Assembly: GCF_037975245.1 (NCBI RefSeq)
Contig: NC_092571.1
Location: 27,358,564-27,422,563, forward strand
Source of the DNA: Apostichopus japonicus
Taxonomy: Eukaryota; Echinodermata; Holothuroidea; Aspidochirotida; Stichopodidae
Direction of reading: 5' to 3'
Length of the DNA: 64,000 nucleotides
The notes under the pieces: model-generated
The model's input: only the letters and a program-made list of their open reading frames with translations
Told to the model about the DNA's origin: nothing
The model's database searches: none
Part shown: positions 53,187 to 64,000 of the stretch, in pieces
Layout of the letters: the number at the start of each line of letters is the position of its first letter
Position numbering within the stretch: the first letter of the stretch is position 1
Made by a program: the position numbers and the translations under genes

Positions 53187-56012
53187 ATTGATAGCAGCCC
53201 ACCTGGAAAGAAGGTTGAGTGCAAAAATGACTTAACTGCTTTAAAAAAGAACAAGTCAACTTAAATAACGTCTCCTAACATTTTAATCGCATTATATCAT
53301 GCATCGTGGCCGAAAGCTATTATATCCTTAACTTAAAACTGTTGGTAAGCAGCATTTGTTGGCGGTTAGCCGCATAGTTTGCCTGCAATAATTGATTGTT
53401 ATTTTTAAGATAGAACGTATTACGATGATTTTGCACTGTTCAACAACGTTCAACGAAACGTCTGTTAGCAAAAGGTGAAGGACATTAAATGTAACGCTAC
53501 TCATACACAATTAAAACTCCAGTGTCTCCCTTTTTAACGCAAAATATTGCATATGTAAGTTAGTTTGAAACAGATATTATCTCATGTTTACCTTGGCTTA
53601 GGAGAAAGGATTAATGAATACAGGAATATAAATGTACTTTTATGCAATCTGTTTTAATTTGAACAATTGCCAGGCAACCATTTACAGGCTGTATAGATAA
53701 CATTCAACAGAAAACCGACTCGCACTTTCTGTCACAGATTCTTTGTCTTGTAATATTTTATGCTCCGAGGAAGTAAAAGAGCCACATGAAAAAGAAAGTA
53801 TCAGTTATCAATTACAATATGAAAAACAGTTGTTGAGCAAACCCTGTAATCTGACCATAGCAACAAAATAAAAACGCCGTGGAACGTTAAACACAGAATA
53901 AACTTAACCTTACGCAAAAGAATTCCTTATTATCGAAGATGCGCTCAGTTGTATACGTGTTGAGACTTTGGCTATAGTAGGCCTACGACTTACTATCAAC
54001 ATTTAGGTGTTCTGCAAATGAATTCAGGGATAAAATAGAATTCATTCATACCTAGTAAAGATTCTTAAATCCTATTGGTCCATTCAGGTCAGCTGACCGT
54101 GGTTAATCCTGTGAGTAACGCACGGTAAAATTACGGGGCATCACTTAATAAATCTTTGGTTATATGTAACCAAAAATGTTTTCTTTTATGAATTTCCCCC
54201 CACACAAATGGTAGTGTATGAATGAACGGGGTTAATCAACGGTCTAGTGTGCGTTACTCACATGATTAATGCACTCCGGGTGTTACTGCTATCGCTCGAT
54301 GCACTCGGGCTCCGCCCTCGTGCATCGCTTGCATTATCCCCCGATCGTGCATTAAAGTAACGCACGCTAGACCGTTGATTAACCCCTTATTCATTACCCG
54401 ATATGTCTCCAAAGCGGAGACAGAACCCACTTACAGAAGTAAGTATGATTGTAATTATAAATTACAGAAGATGCGGTGACATTGTCACACCTTACTTTAC
54501 ACACTGAGTTTTAATAGGTCCAGTAACGTTATTGCTATATTCAAACTATAGCGTTTTGATTAAAATTCTTTAAAATTGTAAACAAATTGCAATTCGCATT
54601 GATTTCAGTTTTTTTTTTACTTAATGAAGTCGATGATTAACAATTAACAGTTTAAGGCAGATCAGTATCACTGTAGCATTATCAAAATGCTCCCGTGAAG
54701 GAAGAATTAGCAGAATAATATATTACTGTATTGCTATATGATAATCATTGTTTCACTGAAATATCTCTTTCATTAGCATACATTTTAACACTGCAGTTAT
54801 ACTGTGTCAAAACACTTCCTTGTATAACTATAAAGTACACTATAACAGCTTTGCAACTATTCACGTGCATCTGTAGGCCTATATGAATTTCCCTGTATGT
54901 ATCAATCGTTAAAAGTGAAATTGTTTACAACTAAAACTGAAAGTGAAAACCCCCCTCCCGATGAAGAGACTTTGAGGAGAAACAAACGTGAGTATTATTA
55001 TTATAAACGTGAGTATTATTATTAAAAGTGCAAAAGCCCAGAGTGATTTAAATAAATATTCATTGTGCACTTAGGAATGTTGAAAGGATTTCCCCTAGGA
55101 GTAGATGACTCAACACTACAATAGCATGACCTTTAGTTTTTCAAGTGCTGAAACTGACGTCTTGGACACGTGACGAGAAATATTTTCGCTTCCTTATTGA
55201 TGTGTGTGTTTGTGGAGTTATGATTCCTTTATCGTGATTCTTTAAAAGGATGAAATACCCGTATGCAGATTTAATGATCACGTTATCACGTGACAACATC
55301 TAAGTGACAAAGGCCACAATTCACAGTATTGTAATAAGAAATATCGATTTAAAAATAAAGTTTTTATGGTTCTTTGTGTTTCTTAAACTAGTAGTGGTGT
55401 TACGGATCAAATAATCCTCTATAACGTAAACTGAAGAAAATTAATTAGTATTTTGTGCTTTCATTTATTTGTATTTTAAGCTTTCATTTTCACTGTAAAT
55501 ATTATTTATACTTTGTAAAATTGATCATCATACGCACGTTTGCTTTCTGTCTTGATAGTGTTTAGGTGAATACCGATATCATCATCTTTATCGTAAAGAT
55601 CTTGTGTTACTGACCTCATTCAGAGATGTCTTCATTATTGGCATATCAAAACAAGAAGATGTTAGAGAATGAAGACTTAGATGTTCACGTGACATTATAT
55701 TGTGCATCTACTTATTTTTTTCTTCTTAAACGTACATTCAGATTATGCAATGAATTGTAAAGAAAGTCCTAACGGATGTTCTATGGTAGGTACATATAAA
55801 AAACATTGGACATACTAATTATATGTGTTATATCGAAATACTCTATTCAAACGCCTTGTATTAAAGTATACTGAATATATTTTATGTCATAAAAATGCTA
55901 TTATGATCTAGATTTTCTTTCGATTCGATTGTGAACCGTTGGACATTATAACAAACGACATGATTGCTTTCACAGTATAAACAGAGTAGGTGTTCAACGC
56001 TTATAAATGCAT
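53187..56012. other. Spacer S, third partial copy
   Basis: Collinear with about 36490-39610 and 16840-18815. It includes module M at 55605-55790 and CACGTG at 55287 and 55686. It carries the foldback element at 54055-54400. It ends at GGTGTTCAACGCTTATAA, exactly where the other copies enter the TA array. No gene is supported. Confidence 0.7.
54055..54400. mobile_element. Foldback (palindromic) element
   Basis: GTTAATCAACGGTCTAGTGT (54231 on, 28 bases) is the near-perfect inverse of 54356-54383. Between the arms is a second hairpin around GCACTCGGGCTCCGCCC. Outside lies another inverted GTGAGTAACGCAC at about 54111-54123 and the palindrome GGTCAGCTGACC (54087-54098). The other two copies of the spacer lack it: GAATTCATTACCCACTATTTC is continuous at 17209 and 37243. 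Confidence 0.7.
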
Positions 56013-56043
56013 GCATACGTACATTACTACAACACCTTATTTC

Positions 56044-56110
56044 TGACGTCACTGAACTTGATTATGCATGGAGTCAATGTGAAAAAGAATAAAGGGCGAA
56101 GTATAATAGG
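56044..56110 (-). pseudogene. Short relic of the Ig-receptor family
   Basis: About 67 bases (ACGTCACTGAACTTGATTAT ... AATAAAGGGCGAAGTATAATAGG) align with the Ig2-Ig3 junction of the genes, where type-1 genes have ATCACTGAAGTCGATAGTTG ... ACAAAGGGAGAAACAGAATAGG. It corresponds to 2086-2152 of the other relic, and the next 280 bases also match that region. A lost gene copy stood between this spacer and block R. Confidence 0.6.
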
Positions 56111-56392
56111 CTAACTTATATCAAAAGATACAGAAACAGAAGGTATGTCAAAGACGAAATGAAAAAGAATAAGTAGGATCTATAATACAAATAAACCCTA
56201 TCATGTGTGGCTCATAGATGGCAAATACTTTAAGTCTTAAGCTGTAATGACTAAAGGAAGGTAATTTAATGCATTTATCTGAATCGTCACCTACAAGAAC
56301 TGATTATATTAATTACTTATTTTTACTCGTGTTTTACACTTGTTATATTAATAAAATGTGAGTTTCTTGGAACGGCGGATAAATTTCCAGTT

Positions 56393-57112
56393 TGCGACCG
56401 TGCGGAATAATGGAACTATTAAACTAGTGATGCTAAATCGACTGACGGAATCATGATACCACATGCAACATTTTCATTTCGAGTTCACCCACGCTATATT
56501 AATGGCTGAGGTGTTTACGTGACGTTTCATACTAGCAAAAGACGTTTTTGTCTTGTCAATATGTTAAAACGAAGAGAACAAATACAAAGCTCGATTTCAG
56601 TGAATCTTTCTCCGTAGTTTAGTTTTGTCTAACGCAATGCATCATAGACTTAGGGAACGCAATATATATTTTAGTAGCGTTTGATCTCAAAAGTTTTCAA
56701 CTTCGATTTCGGTCATGCTCTAAATGCAGAGTTGACAATCATGTACATTATTCACTTGACATAACATTTCTTTCAGTTCGAACGACCTGGTCAAAGTGTC
56801 TTTCAGTTTTGATATTTACTTTTAAATTTGTAACGACTCAAGCAAACACTTCAAAGACTGGTCTGGGTAAGAGTTGTACTTGCTTTAATATAGCATTGCT
56901 AAATTAGTTTCAGGAAACGCTTTTCACGATAAAATAATCGAAACTGAAAATTTACATACTTTAAAGGCTTTGTGTGTCCGCACAAAGCCTACGTGTAATC
57001 AGAACATAATATTTGTGGTTGCTGTGTGATTTACTTTCCCTGAAAAGATGACTTCAGACAAACTGTTAGCCTTGATATGTCATAGTTCATGGAATAACTA
57101 TTTCTGTGTTGA
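56393..57112. repeat. Array spacer block R, third copy
   Basis: It matches 25518-26283. It shows the empty forms of both the CACTA-like insertion (57052-57100) and the LINE insertion (57108-57125). Confidence 0.8.
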
Positions 57113-58499
57113 GAGTATTCATCATTTAGGGATAATCTAAACAACCAATGCACAAATTTTGTTATTAGCATAATCAGAACAGGGAGGAGTTGAACAAAGA
57201 AGAGATTAATGATCACAATACTTTATAAGTGGATATACTTATTGTTATCATAATCGTAAATTAAAATCATGCGAGGATTGGAAATCAAGTCTTGACTCAT
57301 GTACTACTGTTAATAAATGCACAAATTATTGGAGATATTATATATAGCGATCATGTTTGTGATGGCGAAAGTAAACTACATTAGTACGTCGAGTATAAAA
57401 GCATGCATACCCTAAGTTATCCACATGTCATCTAAACACTCCCATTTTCGAGATTTTCTTTCGATTTGATATTGTACCTCTTGACTTTGTACGAACGACA
57501 CGGTCACTTCACATTACAACCAATTAAGGTGTTCAACGCTTATTAGTGTGTACAGCTTGTTAACTGATGTTAGCAAGATATGCTTTTCCATGAAAAAAAA
57601 ACGACGCTATGTTAATCTACATTGCACCACATGTACCAACGTCCTATCAGTTGTAAAGTGTATTACATGATTTCCCTCCACGTACTGTGTAACAAAGCCA
57701 GAACGTTAATATATACTATAAATAATATTTTATTTATGTGTAGAAGCCAAGTCATATGTTGCAATTCATTACAATATACTATATATCATTCGTGGTAGTG
57801 TTCGCAGTTGCTTAGTCCCAAAATATGTAGGTGAATCAGCTACACACTGGCTATCCGCACCGAGCATGGTGGCGCTAACAAACGGACAATAGTACCCAGA
57901 GTTAATCCCAGCAATGGTCACTCCTGCAGTATAAATTGCAGATATGTTAATCTAATACCTTTCAGGACAACTCGTCCACATAATATTGAATTTAAGTATA
58001 GGAATGCTACGGCTTCCATTCCAATTTTATTCCTATCTCGATTACACTTTCCCATTTTCTATAATAGGTTACATAAATTTCTTTATTAAAGTATTCAAAG
58101 CATAGACATCGACAGACAGTCTTCCCTCCTACACCAATTGATTAATTTTGGAACCAAACGCTTTATTTAAACATTATGTTACATCAGTTTAAGGGCGCTC
58201 GAATCGTAATGCTGAATTTATAAGTAATATTATATCGATTGACGCCCGTTTCAGCTTCCTTAACATAAATACTGCATAGAAGGGACGGATGTATTCAGAC
58301 TCATACCACCAAAGTGACATGTTTTTTTAATGATATATGATACAAAAGTATACCTTCAGTGATTGACTGTTTTCGAGTGTAACGGTATCTTGACAAATAG
58401 TTCTATGAGTACAGTATTCATCACAATTACACAAAAGCACCATAGCGAATAAAATACAAACATTAAAGATGAAGAATTGTTTTTGAGTGTAAAGAATAC
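57113..58499. other. 3' flank of gene E
   Basis: Noncoding, more diverged copy of the flanks of genes A and C, with module M at 57120-57320 and the candidate polyadenylation signal at 58082-58087. It lacks about 100 bases found near 10430-10540. Confidence 0.7.
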
Positions 58500-59789
58500 T
58501 CATTTAACAATATCATACTGTTCATCGTTTTGTAAAGGTTCGCAGGGAGAGAGATAACCGCCACTGTCATATGTAAATGAAGATGAATTTATATTCACAT
58601 AGTTCTCTGTGGAGAGAATTCCCGGTAAAACGTCTACGGAAGCATAATACATTTGATTTGTGTCCTTGTTTTGTTGAGAGTTTGTTACATAAACGCATCT
58701 AAGAAGAAACACAACAGCAACACAAACAACAACAATGATGATCACCAAGGTCAAATATATTGCTAGATTGGTTACTTGGAAAGACAGTGGTGAATATGAT
58801 ATATGTGCTGTTGTTGTGATGACTCTATCTCCATAGTAACCAACACATTGTATGTCAACTGAGTAGACGTCACTTCCGGTATCCGTAAAAATAAGTTCAA
58901 TATATGTATCGCCTTCATTAATATCATATATCCAGTGACTAGGGATGTTAGTCCAGGTTAGGTTAACTTCACTCACATTACTGGTACAACGTAATACTGC
59001 ATTCCTAACATCACTAAAGTTGATATTTGATGGATTCGCTGTGACAGAGAACAATGGGTGTAACAGAATAGGTCCAAAGGAGCAAGATCCTTGATAGCTC
59101 TGATAAGGTGCTGGTAATTGTTGAGAGACATTACAGACAAAGACACTATTGTTACATGATGAGTTAAAGTACGATGAGAATGATAGAGTCTTAGAGGGAT
59201 GCGGGTGAGAGGATACTGTCCTGGTTGAGGTGCTAGTGACATTTGTGGTTTCATTTCTTTGTATGATATGGTTTGACATAGTCACTTGTGGAATTCCTTC
59301 CTCTGAAGTACAGTTCATCTCGATGAGGTCAATCTGATCCTCGAAAAAATATGGTCCGATTTCAATGGAAGATTTGCAAATAGGTTTACTGCTTATTAAT
59401 GTGTAGACAACGCCAATCGAAGCATATTTCTCATTAACACCTTCACCACATTTATATATTCCTGTATATTCTTCAGTCGCATGTTTTAATGTCAACTTGC
59501 CTGTAGTGGAATTCAACATTCGAAAAGCGAATATATCTAAAAATTCATCTTTTAACTGCTTATTCTCCACAATCAAAATGTTGCCTTTAAATTTTATGTC
59601 GAATGGAGTGTTGGCATTTTGTTCACAAATAAATTCAATTGTTTCATCCTTCAGAACGTTGATAGTGTCAGGAAGTTTAGCAAATTTAGTAGTCGTCGTC
59701 CGTTGAGAAGAGGAAGGTTTCAGACATGCTGTAATAACCGCACACAGTAATAATGGCGGTAAAACATTCTCTAGTCTCATAAAAGCCAT
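58500..59789 (-). CDS. Gene E: type-1 receptor with a different first Ig domain
   Basis: A 429-residue single-exon protein. Signal peptide about 1-28 (hydrophobic LPPLLLCAVITACL). Ig1 is unlike the other four: C55 and C114 in a canonical EEYTGIYKC F-strand. Ig2 has C160/C219 with C138/C236 and an extra C212. Ig3 has C268, W279, C315. Membrane helix about 342-363. The tail has Y397 (YVNI), Y407, Y412 and Y425 (QYDIV), as in A and C. Nucleotide similarity to the other genes is high up to about 59240, fades to 59365 and is absent beyond, including all DNA upstream of the start. This marks a recombination or exon-exchange boundary near the Ig1-Ig2 junction. An ATG at 59780 is an alternative start. 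Confidence 0.85.
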   Translation of the reverse strand: MAFMRLENVLPPLLLCAVITACLKPSSSQRTTTTKFAKLPDTINVLKDETIEFICEQNANTPFDIKFKGNILIVENKQLKDEFLDIFAFRMLNSTTGKLTLKHATEEYTGIYKCGEGVNEKYASIGVVYTLISSKPICKSSIEIGPYFFEDQIDLIEMNCTSEEGIPQVTMSNHIIQRNETTNVTSTSTRTVSSHPHPSKTLSFSSYFNSSCNNSVFVCNVSQQLPAPYQSYQGSCSFGPILLHPLFSVTANPSNINFSDVRNAVLRCTSNVSEVNLTWTNIPSHWIYDINEGDTYIELIFTDTGSDVYSVDIQCVGYYGDRVITTTAHISYSPLSFQVTNLAIYLTLVIIIVVVCVAVVFLLRCVYVTNSQQNKDTNQMYYASVDVLPGILSTENYVNINSSSFTYDSGGYLSPCEPLQNDEQYDIVK

Positions 59790-62700
59790 ATCGGTCTTCA
59801 GCCGTTCAATGAACCAATAAATTAGGCGATGTATCTACAGCAGAAAGGACAAAAAATAATACACGATCAAGACTTTTATCATTTCTCTATTTGATCATTT
59901 AAACAAAGGAGCGTTTTAATGTCTCAAGTTGAAAAATACTGTATGCCACAATGAGTCCATTACCAACGGTGAGCTACGTACTTGAACAGTTCTCGACTGA
60001 AACCAATTTGTAATTAAAACATTAAATTGTACGGATTTGTTAATTTGATATCATTTGTAACTTCCAGGCTGTTTTCTGGGGTGTATGATTTGCATGATTT
60101 TGTTTACGATTCATTACAATTCCTGCAGCGTAACAGATAGTAAACCCTATATAAGTATAAATTGTCATAAAAACCCATGTCAATATAAGCTTCATGTCAA
60201 TATAAGCAATATAAGCTTCATTAAACTCAAATTGTTTGCGTCTGAAAACGGGTAGAACATTTGACTGTCTTTCCTCCCTTTCCCGATACCGTAACGTCTG
60301 AATAAGCGCCTACGCTAATTGCAATTATGATAAAATCAAACAAAAAATGCTTTGTTTTTCGATATTGTGTCACAACAATGAAAGTCACAGCCTATTCGGT
60401 TTTCTTTAATCTGTAACTATGTGTTGAAATTACTAGCATTATTAGCACGATACTGATGTCGTCCGTTCCACATAATAATATCAGCATAAAAACCGTATAA
60501 AATATAACCGAAGAAGCCTATCAATATGGCAACAATCTAGAGATTACTAAAGCCTTTTCTGTACAGTTGTTATCGTCAATCCGTTGCTTTGCACTTTTGC
60601 ATAATTCGCTAAAGTTGTTTTAGAGCAGCCGATACTCATTAGCTGGTACATCAACTGCTGTTCATGTTCCACAACCGTGCATCAGTACTTATTACTTTGT
60701 GTTCGTAACACGGTAACATGTGTCACAGGTGGCATTGTAACAACTGCAAAGTTGTTAACTTGGTCCGACGTAAGACAAAGAAGTGCGCGACTGGACAATG
60801 AGTCTATGAAGACGAGATGAAGTATAGAGGTACGATACCGCTTGATTCCAGTTCACACCTGTCGTGTAGTCAGGGGAATAAATAAGTGCAACCCAAGTAG
60901 ACCGAACACAGCAGTAACGTAAATCCAACTCCTTGTCTATTCCACGTGCAACCTTTATATACATGTTAAATACCAAACAGTTACGTAATTAATTATAACA
61001 ATACAACTGAAGTAAAACGCATTTGCATAAATGCCAACGGAAACAAGTGTAGGGAGTAGAAGTATAGTTAAGCAAATAATAAACATATAGATGTCACAAC
61101 ACCTCTCTTTAAATTACGCCAATGCTTCATGCCAAGAACGAAGAAGGCCATATTATGGTTTATCCACGTTCGTAACACGGTAACATGTGTTGCAGGACCT
61201 GAACAATAGTTACTGTACCAGCTATGAGTATCGGGTGGTAAGGGGTGGGTTAGAAGTCTCTTTTAAGTTGCAGAAGTTCCATTGGCACAAATACAGTTTT
61301 GCAAAAGAAGCGATGACCTAGACGATACATTGAGAGTTTCAACTTTTCCAACATCTCGGATGCTTCTCGGAATTTCATAAGCGTATCTCTCAACTTCGAT
61401 TATAGCATTATTTTTGGCATGCGTATTTTTTATCTTTGTGAAACAACGAAAGTAGTTCTACGACACATATTAAACTTTCGAAATTTCGCTTCAGGCTACT
61501 GTGTCAGTTTCTCCCTCCAAATTGTTGACATTTATCTTCACATTTCTACTACTTCATGCGGAATTTCTATTCATAAAAACGTTCTTGTTGTTGTGTTAAT
61601 CGGTCAACATTTTCTCACATGATCGAGTATTTAATCTCAAAACTGAGACTATTTTCCTCCTCAAGGTATCGAAATGTTTCTCATGATTGCGACTGCAACA
61701 TTGCAATTAACCACTTGATTTTTATGCTGTTATTTCGACTTTTTGATTGCTCAAAATTTTGAGCTAAAACAGGATATGCTGAATACTACCATCCAATATG
61801 TCTCTTGCTCTATTGTTGGCAAATTGGAAGAGGTTAGAAAACATTGCTCTTGCCTTCACTCTGTCTGACCAGTGTTGGCTCCCCTCAGTGCACCTCGTGC
61901 TCAAGCCTTTGCTTTGTGATGCTATACTATCTGATATACCGTAGCCCTACATTATCGTTCAAAGAGCCGCTAGTCTACAGTGCTTTACAAAATGTTTACG
62001 AAAAATTAATACCCGAAAAGTTAGATCCTTAAACTATTCCTAATTGACTGCTTAATAATTAAAGTAATATAAAGTCGAATGAATACTTACCGAAGTAACG
62101 TTTGTAGCAGTGTTTGTGTCCCTTTGAGCTTGACATATATATGTGATATTGAAATATATTTAAGCCACTAGAATTTCTGTTTCACTGAAGGGGGCGCAAG
62201 TAACGTTTATAACAGTCACAGCACCTTTCACTCTAATTTAACTCATTATTATTACTATAATAAACAGGCGTAGTTACTTTCACGAGAATACAAGAAGGGG
62301 TTCGGGGTGTCCGTCGAACTGCATGTAACACTGTTTTTTTATTTCTAATACTAAAGTACTACTTGTAAATTTGCTAAGGAAACTTAACAAGTTTACTCAA
62401 CAATTGTAGTGATATAACCATATACAAGCAGTGTAGTAAACTACGGTAGGTGTTATCGGGATGGCGCGATTGTGTTCTTATGTAATTATAATATATTGTT
62501 TAAGTAAATAAAGGAGAACTCAACTGGAAATATTAGAAAATGGAAAAGACCAAATAGTCATTTCATTACTTAAAGGGGGGTGGGTGGGGAGGGGTCAGAA
62601 GCCACAATACCTTGTAAACCATGTAACCATGTATCACCCCCAGTTTCATTCGATCCAACCCAGAAAGTGAGAGAAAAGGTGTTTCATGAGAAATTCGAAT

Positions 62701-63797
62701 TTGACTGACTAAAATGTAAAAGAAAACTCAGTGGGGAAGTTAAGACAATGGAAAGGAGAACAGGTTTATGGTTGGAAAGGGATTCAAACCAGTGACCTCC
62801 GGGTTACAAACATTTCTTTTTTTGTCTTTGGAACCTCTAAAAGCCCACGTATGGTACTCTCTGGCTTTCTTTAGCTGTTGCGGACACGTTTATTTTGAAT
62901 TCCTGTTTGATTGGTATCGGGAGAACTTTTTTATCTATTTCTTAAACGGGCAGACTTAATTAGATGTTTCTTTCGCCAGTACTTGTAACTCCAATGTCTG
63001 GGTATCAGTTCCCAAATTTTATATCAGTTCCGTTCCCAGCTATTCGTCATTTGGTCAATTGCTATTCGATTTGCCCATATTTCCTGCAAAGTTAGCAAAT
63101 GAAGCCATTTTCAACCTGGGAAGCTCGTCTTTCCAGGGGGTGAACAGTAGATCTATGTTGGGACCGATTAGCTTTCTTTAGACCGACTACAGTGATTAGC
63201 TGACAACGTTTAAAATATTAATCCAACAAAGTGACAATTTCTGCTATATTTACAGCTATATATTCTGATATCACAACTCTCATGCTGACTGATATTGTCT
63301 ATTTGGAGTTGGACATGATTACATTCTGTTTCAAATGTGCAGTGTGGCGCTGTTTAAGTAATGACAAAGATATGTAATGGATTTTCCAAGACATTCTTAA
63401 AAGGTGAACTTGGTTGAAGATAAATCTAATTCATTGGTATCTATTAAGTATTATAAGTATCCCCTGCCGGTATCTCTCCTTTGAATGCAAATCACACAAA
63501 CTTCGTTCTAACGTTATTAGTTTCAAAGAGACCTTAAAAGTAAATAATATTTTATCCATTATACACTGAGCCTTGAAAATAACGAATCGAACGCCCGATA
63601 GATTGAAATTTGTGAAGAACAACTGGCAACAGAAGGATCATGTTGGCCCTAACAATCTCTTCGAATAATCAAAAGTGACTGCATATGCTGAAGAGAGGGC
63701 TAGATCTGTGGCGGAGGGGGGGGGGGGGCAGTAATACATCTGGAGTTAACTTGGGAAAAAGAACTGCAATTCACCTCAATGCTTACACACCAAATGC
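59790..63797. other. Right flank, no supported gene
   Basis: About 4 kb with no convincing coding region and no match to the array upstream of genes A and C. It contains two short repeats of GTTCGTAACACGGTAACATG (60701 and 61169), a small tandem with CAATATAAGCTTCAT (60183-60222) and an antisense tRNA-like B-box (CTGGTTTGAATCCC on the minus strand near 62782-62796), perhaps a SINE remnant. A poly-G run lies at 63716-63728. Confidence 0.5.
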
Positions 63798-64000
63798 GTC
63801 CGTCCGTCCATCCGTCCATCCATCCACCCACCAACCCACCAACCCACCATCGATCCATCCATCCATCCATCCGTCCGTCCGTCCGTCCGTCCGTCCGTCC
63901 GTCCGTCCGTCCGTCCGTCCGTCCGTCCGTCCAACCACCCACCCACCAACCCACTCTTGATCCATCCATCGATCCATCGATCCATCCTTCCATCCATCGA
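63798..64000. repeat. TCCR tetranucleotide satellite
   Basis: TCCA, TCCG and ACCC/ACCA tetranucleotides, with an uninterrupted (GTCC)n block at about 63871-63932, running to the window edge. Open frames coding GRTD or VRPS repeats are artefacts. Confidence 0.95.

Noticed and set aside
63685-63997. Frames coding VRPS or GRTD repeats
   Set aside because: Translations of the TCCG/TCCA tetranucleotide satellite in all frames.

Overview
The window reads as nuclear DNA of an invertebrate animal. It is AT-rich, dense in transposons and TA microsatellites, and has no prokaryotic operon or ribosome-binding-site structure. The dispersed repeat flavour (taggcctac words, L2-like and Penelope-like retroelements, CACTA-like DNA transposons) suits a marine deuterostome, most likely an echinoderm. 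That assignment is inference; no sequence here names a species.

The core is a tandem array on the minus strand of five single-exon genes for one family of type I membrane receptors: gene A (11191-12474), B (20229-21548), C (30737-32023, broken by one in-frame stop), D (47654-48982) and E (58500-59789). Each encodes a signal peptide, three Ig-like domains, one membrane helix and a short tail. The tail ends in an almost invariant block of about 33 residues with conserved tyrosines. The outer domain varies most and the tail least, the pattern expected of surface receptors whose ligands change while their signalling output is kept. By membrane segment and juxtamembrane tail there are two subtypes, alternating along the array: A, C, E are type 1 and B, D type 2. 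Two further degraded pieces of the same family (1821-2152 and 56044-56110) lie in the spacers.

The array grew by segmental duplication. About 9.74-18.8 kb matches about 29.3-39.6 kb, and a third partial copy runs from about 52.05 to 58.5 kb. Spacer modules recur beside each gene and outnumber the intact genes, so copies have been gained and lost. Gene E is a chimera: its first Ig domain and upstream DNA are unrelated to the others, while everything from Ig2 onward matches. Gene D has a type-2 membrane part but a type-1-like Ig2.

Between the genes are mobile elements, several datable by comparison with empty paralogous sites: two elements of 6.4 and 7.0 kb with CACT...AGTG ends (3324-9702 and 39979-46960), an L2-like LINE carrying a 447-bp tandem repeat (26284-29308), a second LINE 3' end (about 52168-53186), a Penelope-like GIY-YIG fragment (19045-19665), duplicated GGGGCGGATCC-ended MITEs, a hAT-like MITE with a 10-bp target duplication, and a foldback element. 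Long TA arrays sit downstream of both type-2 genes. The outer flanks (1-1.8 kb, 21.6-25.5 kb, 49-52 kb, 59.8-63.8 kb) show no gene I can support.
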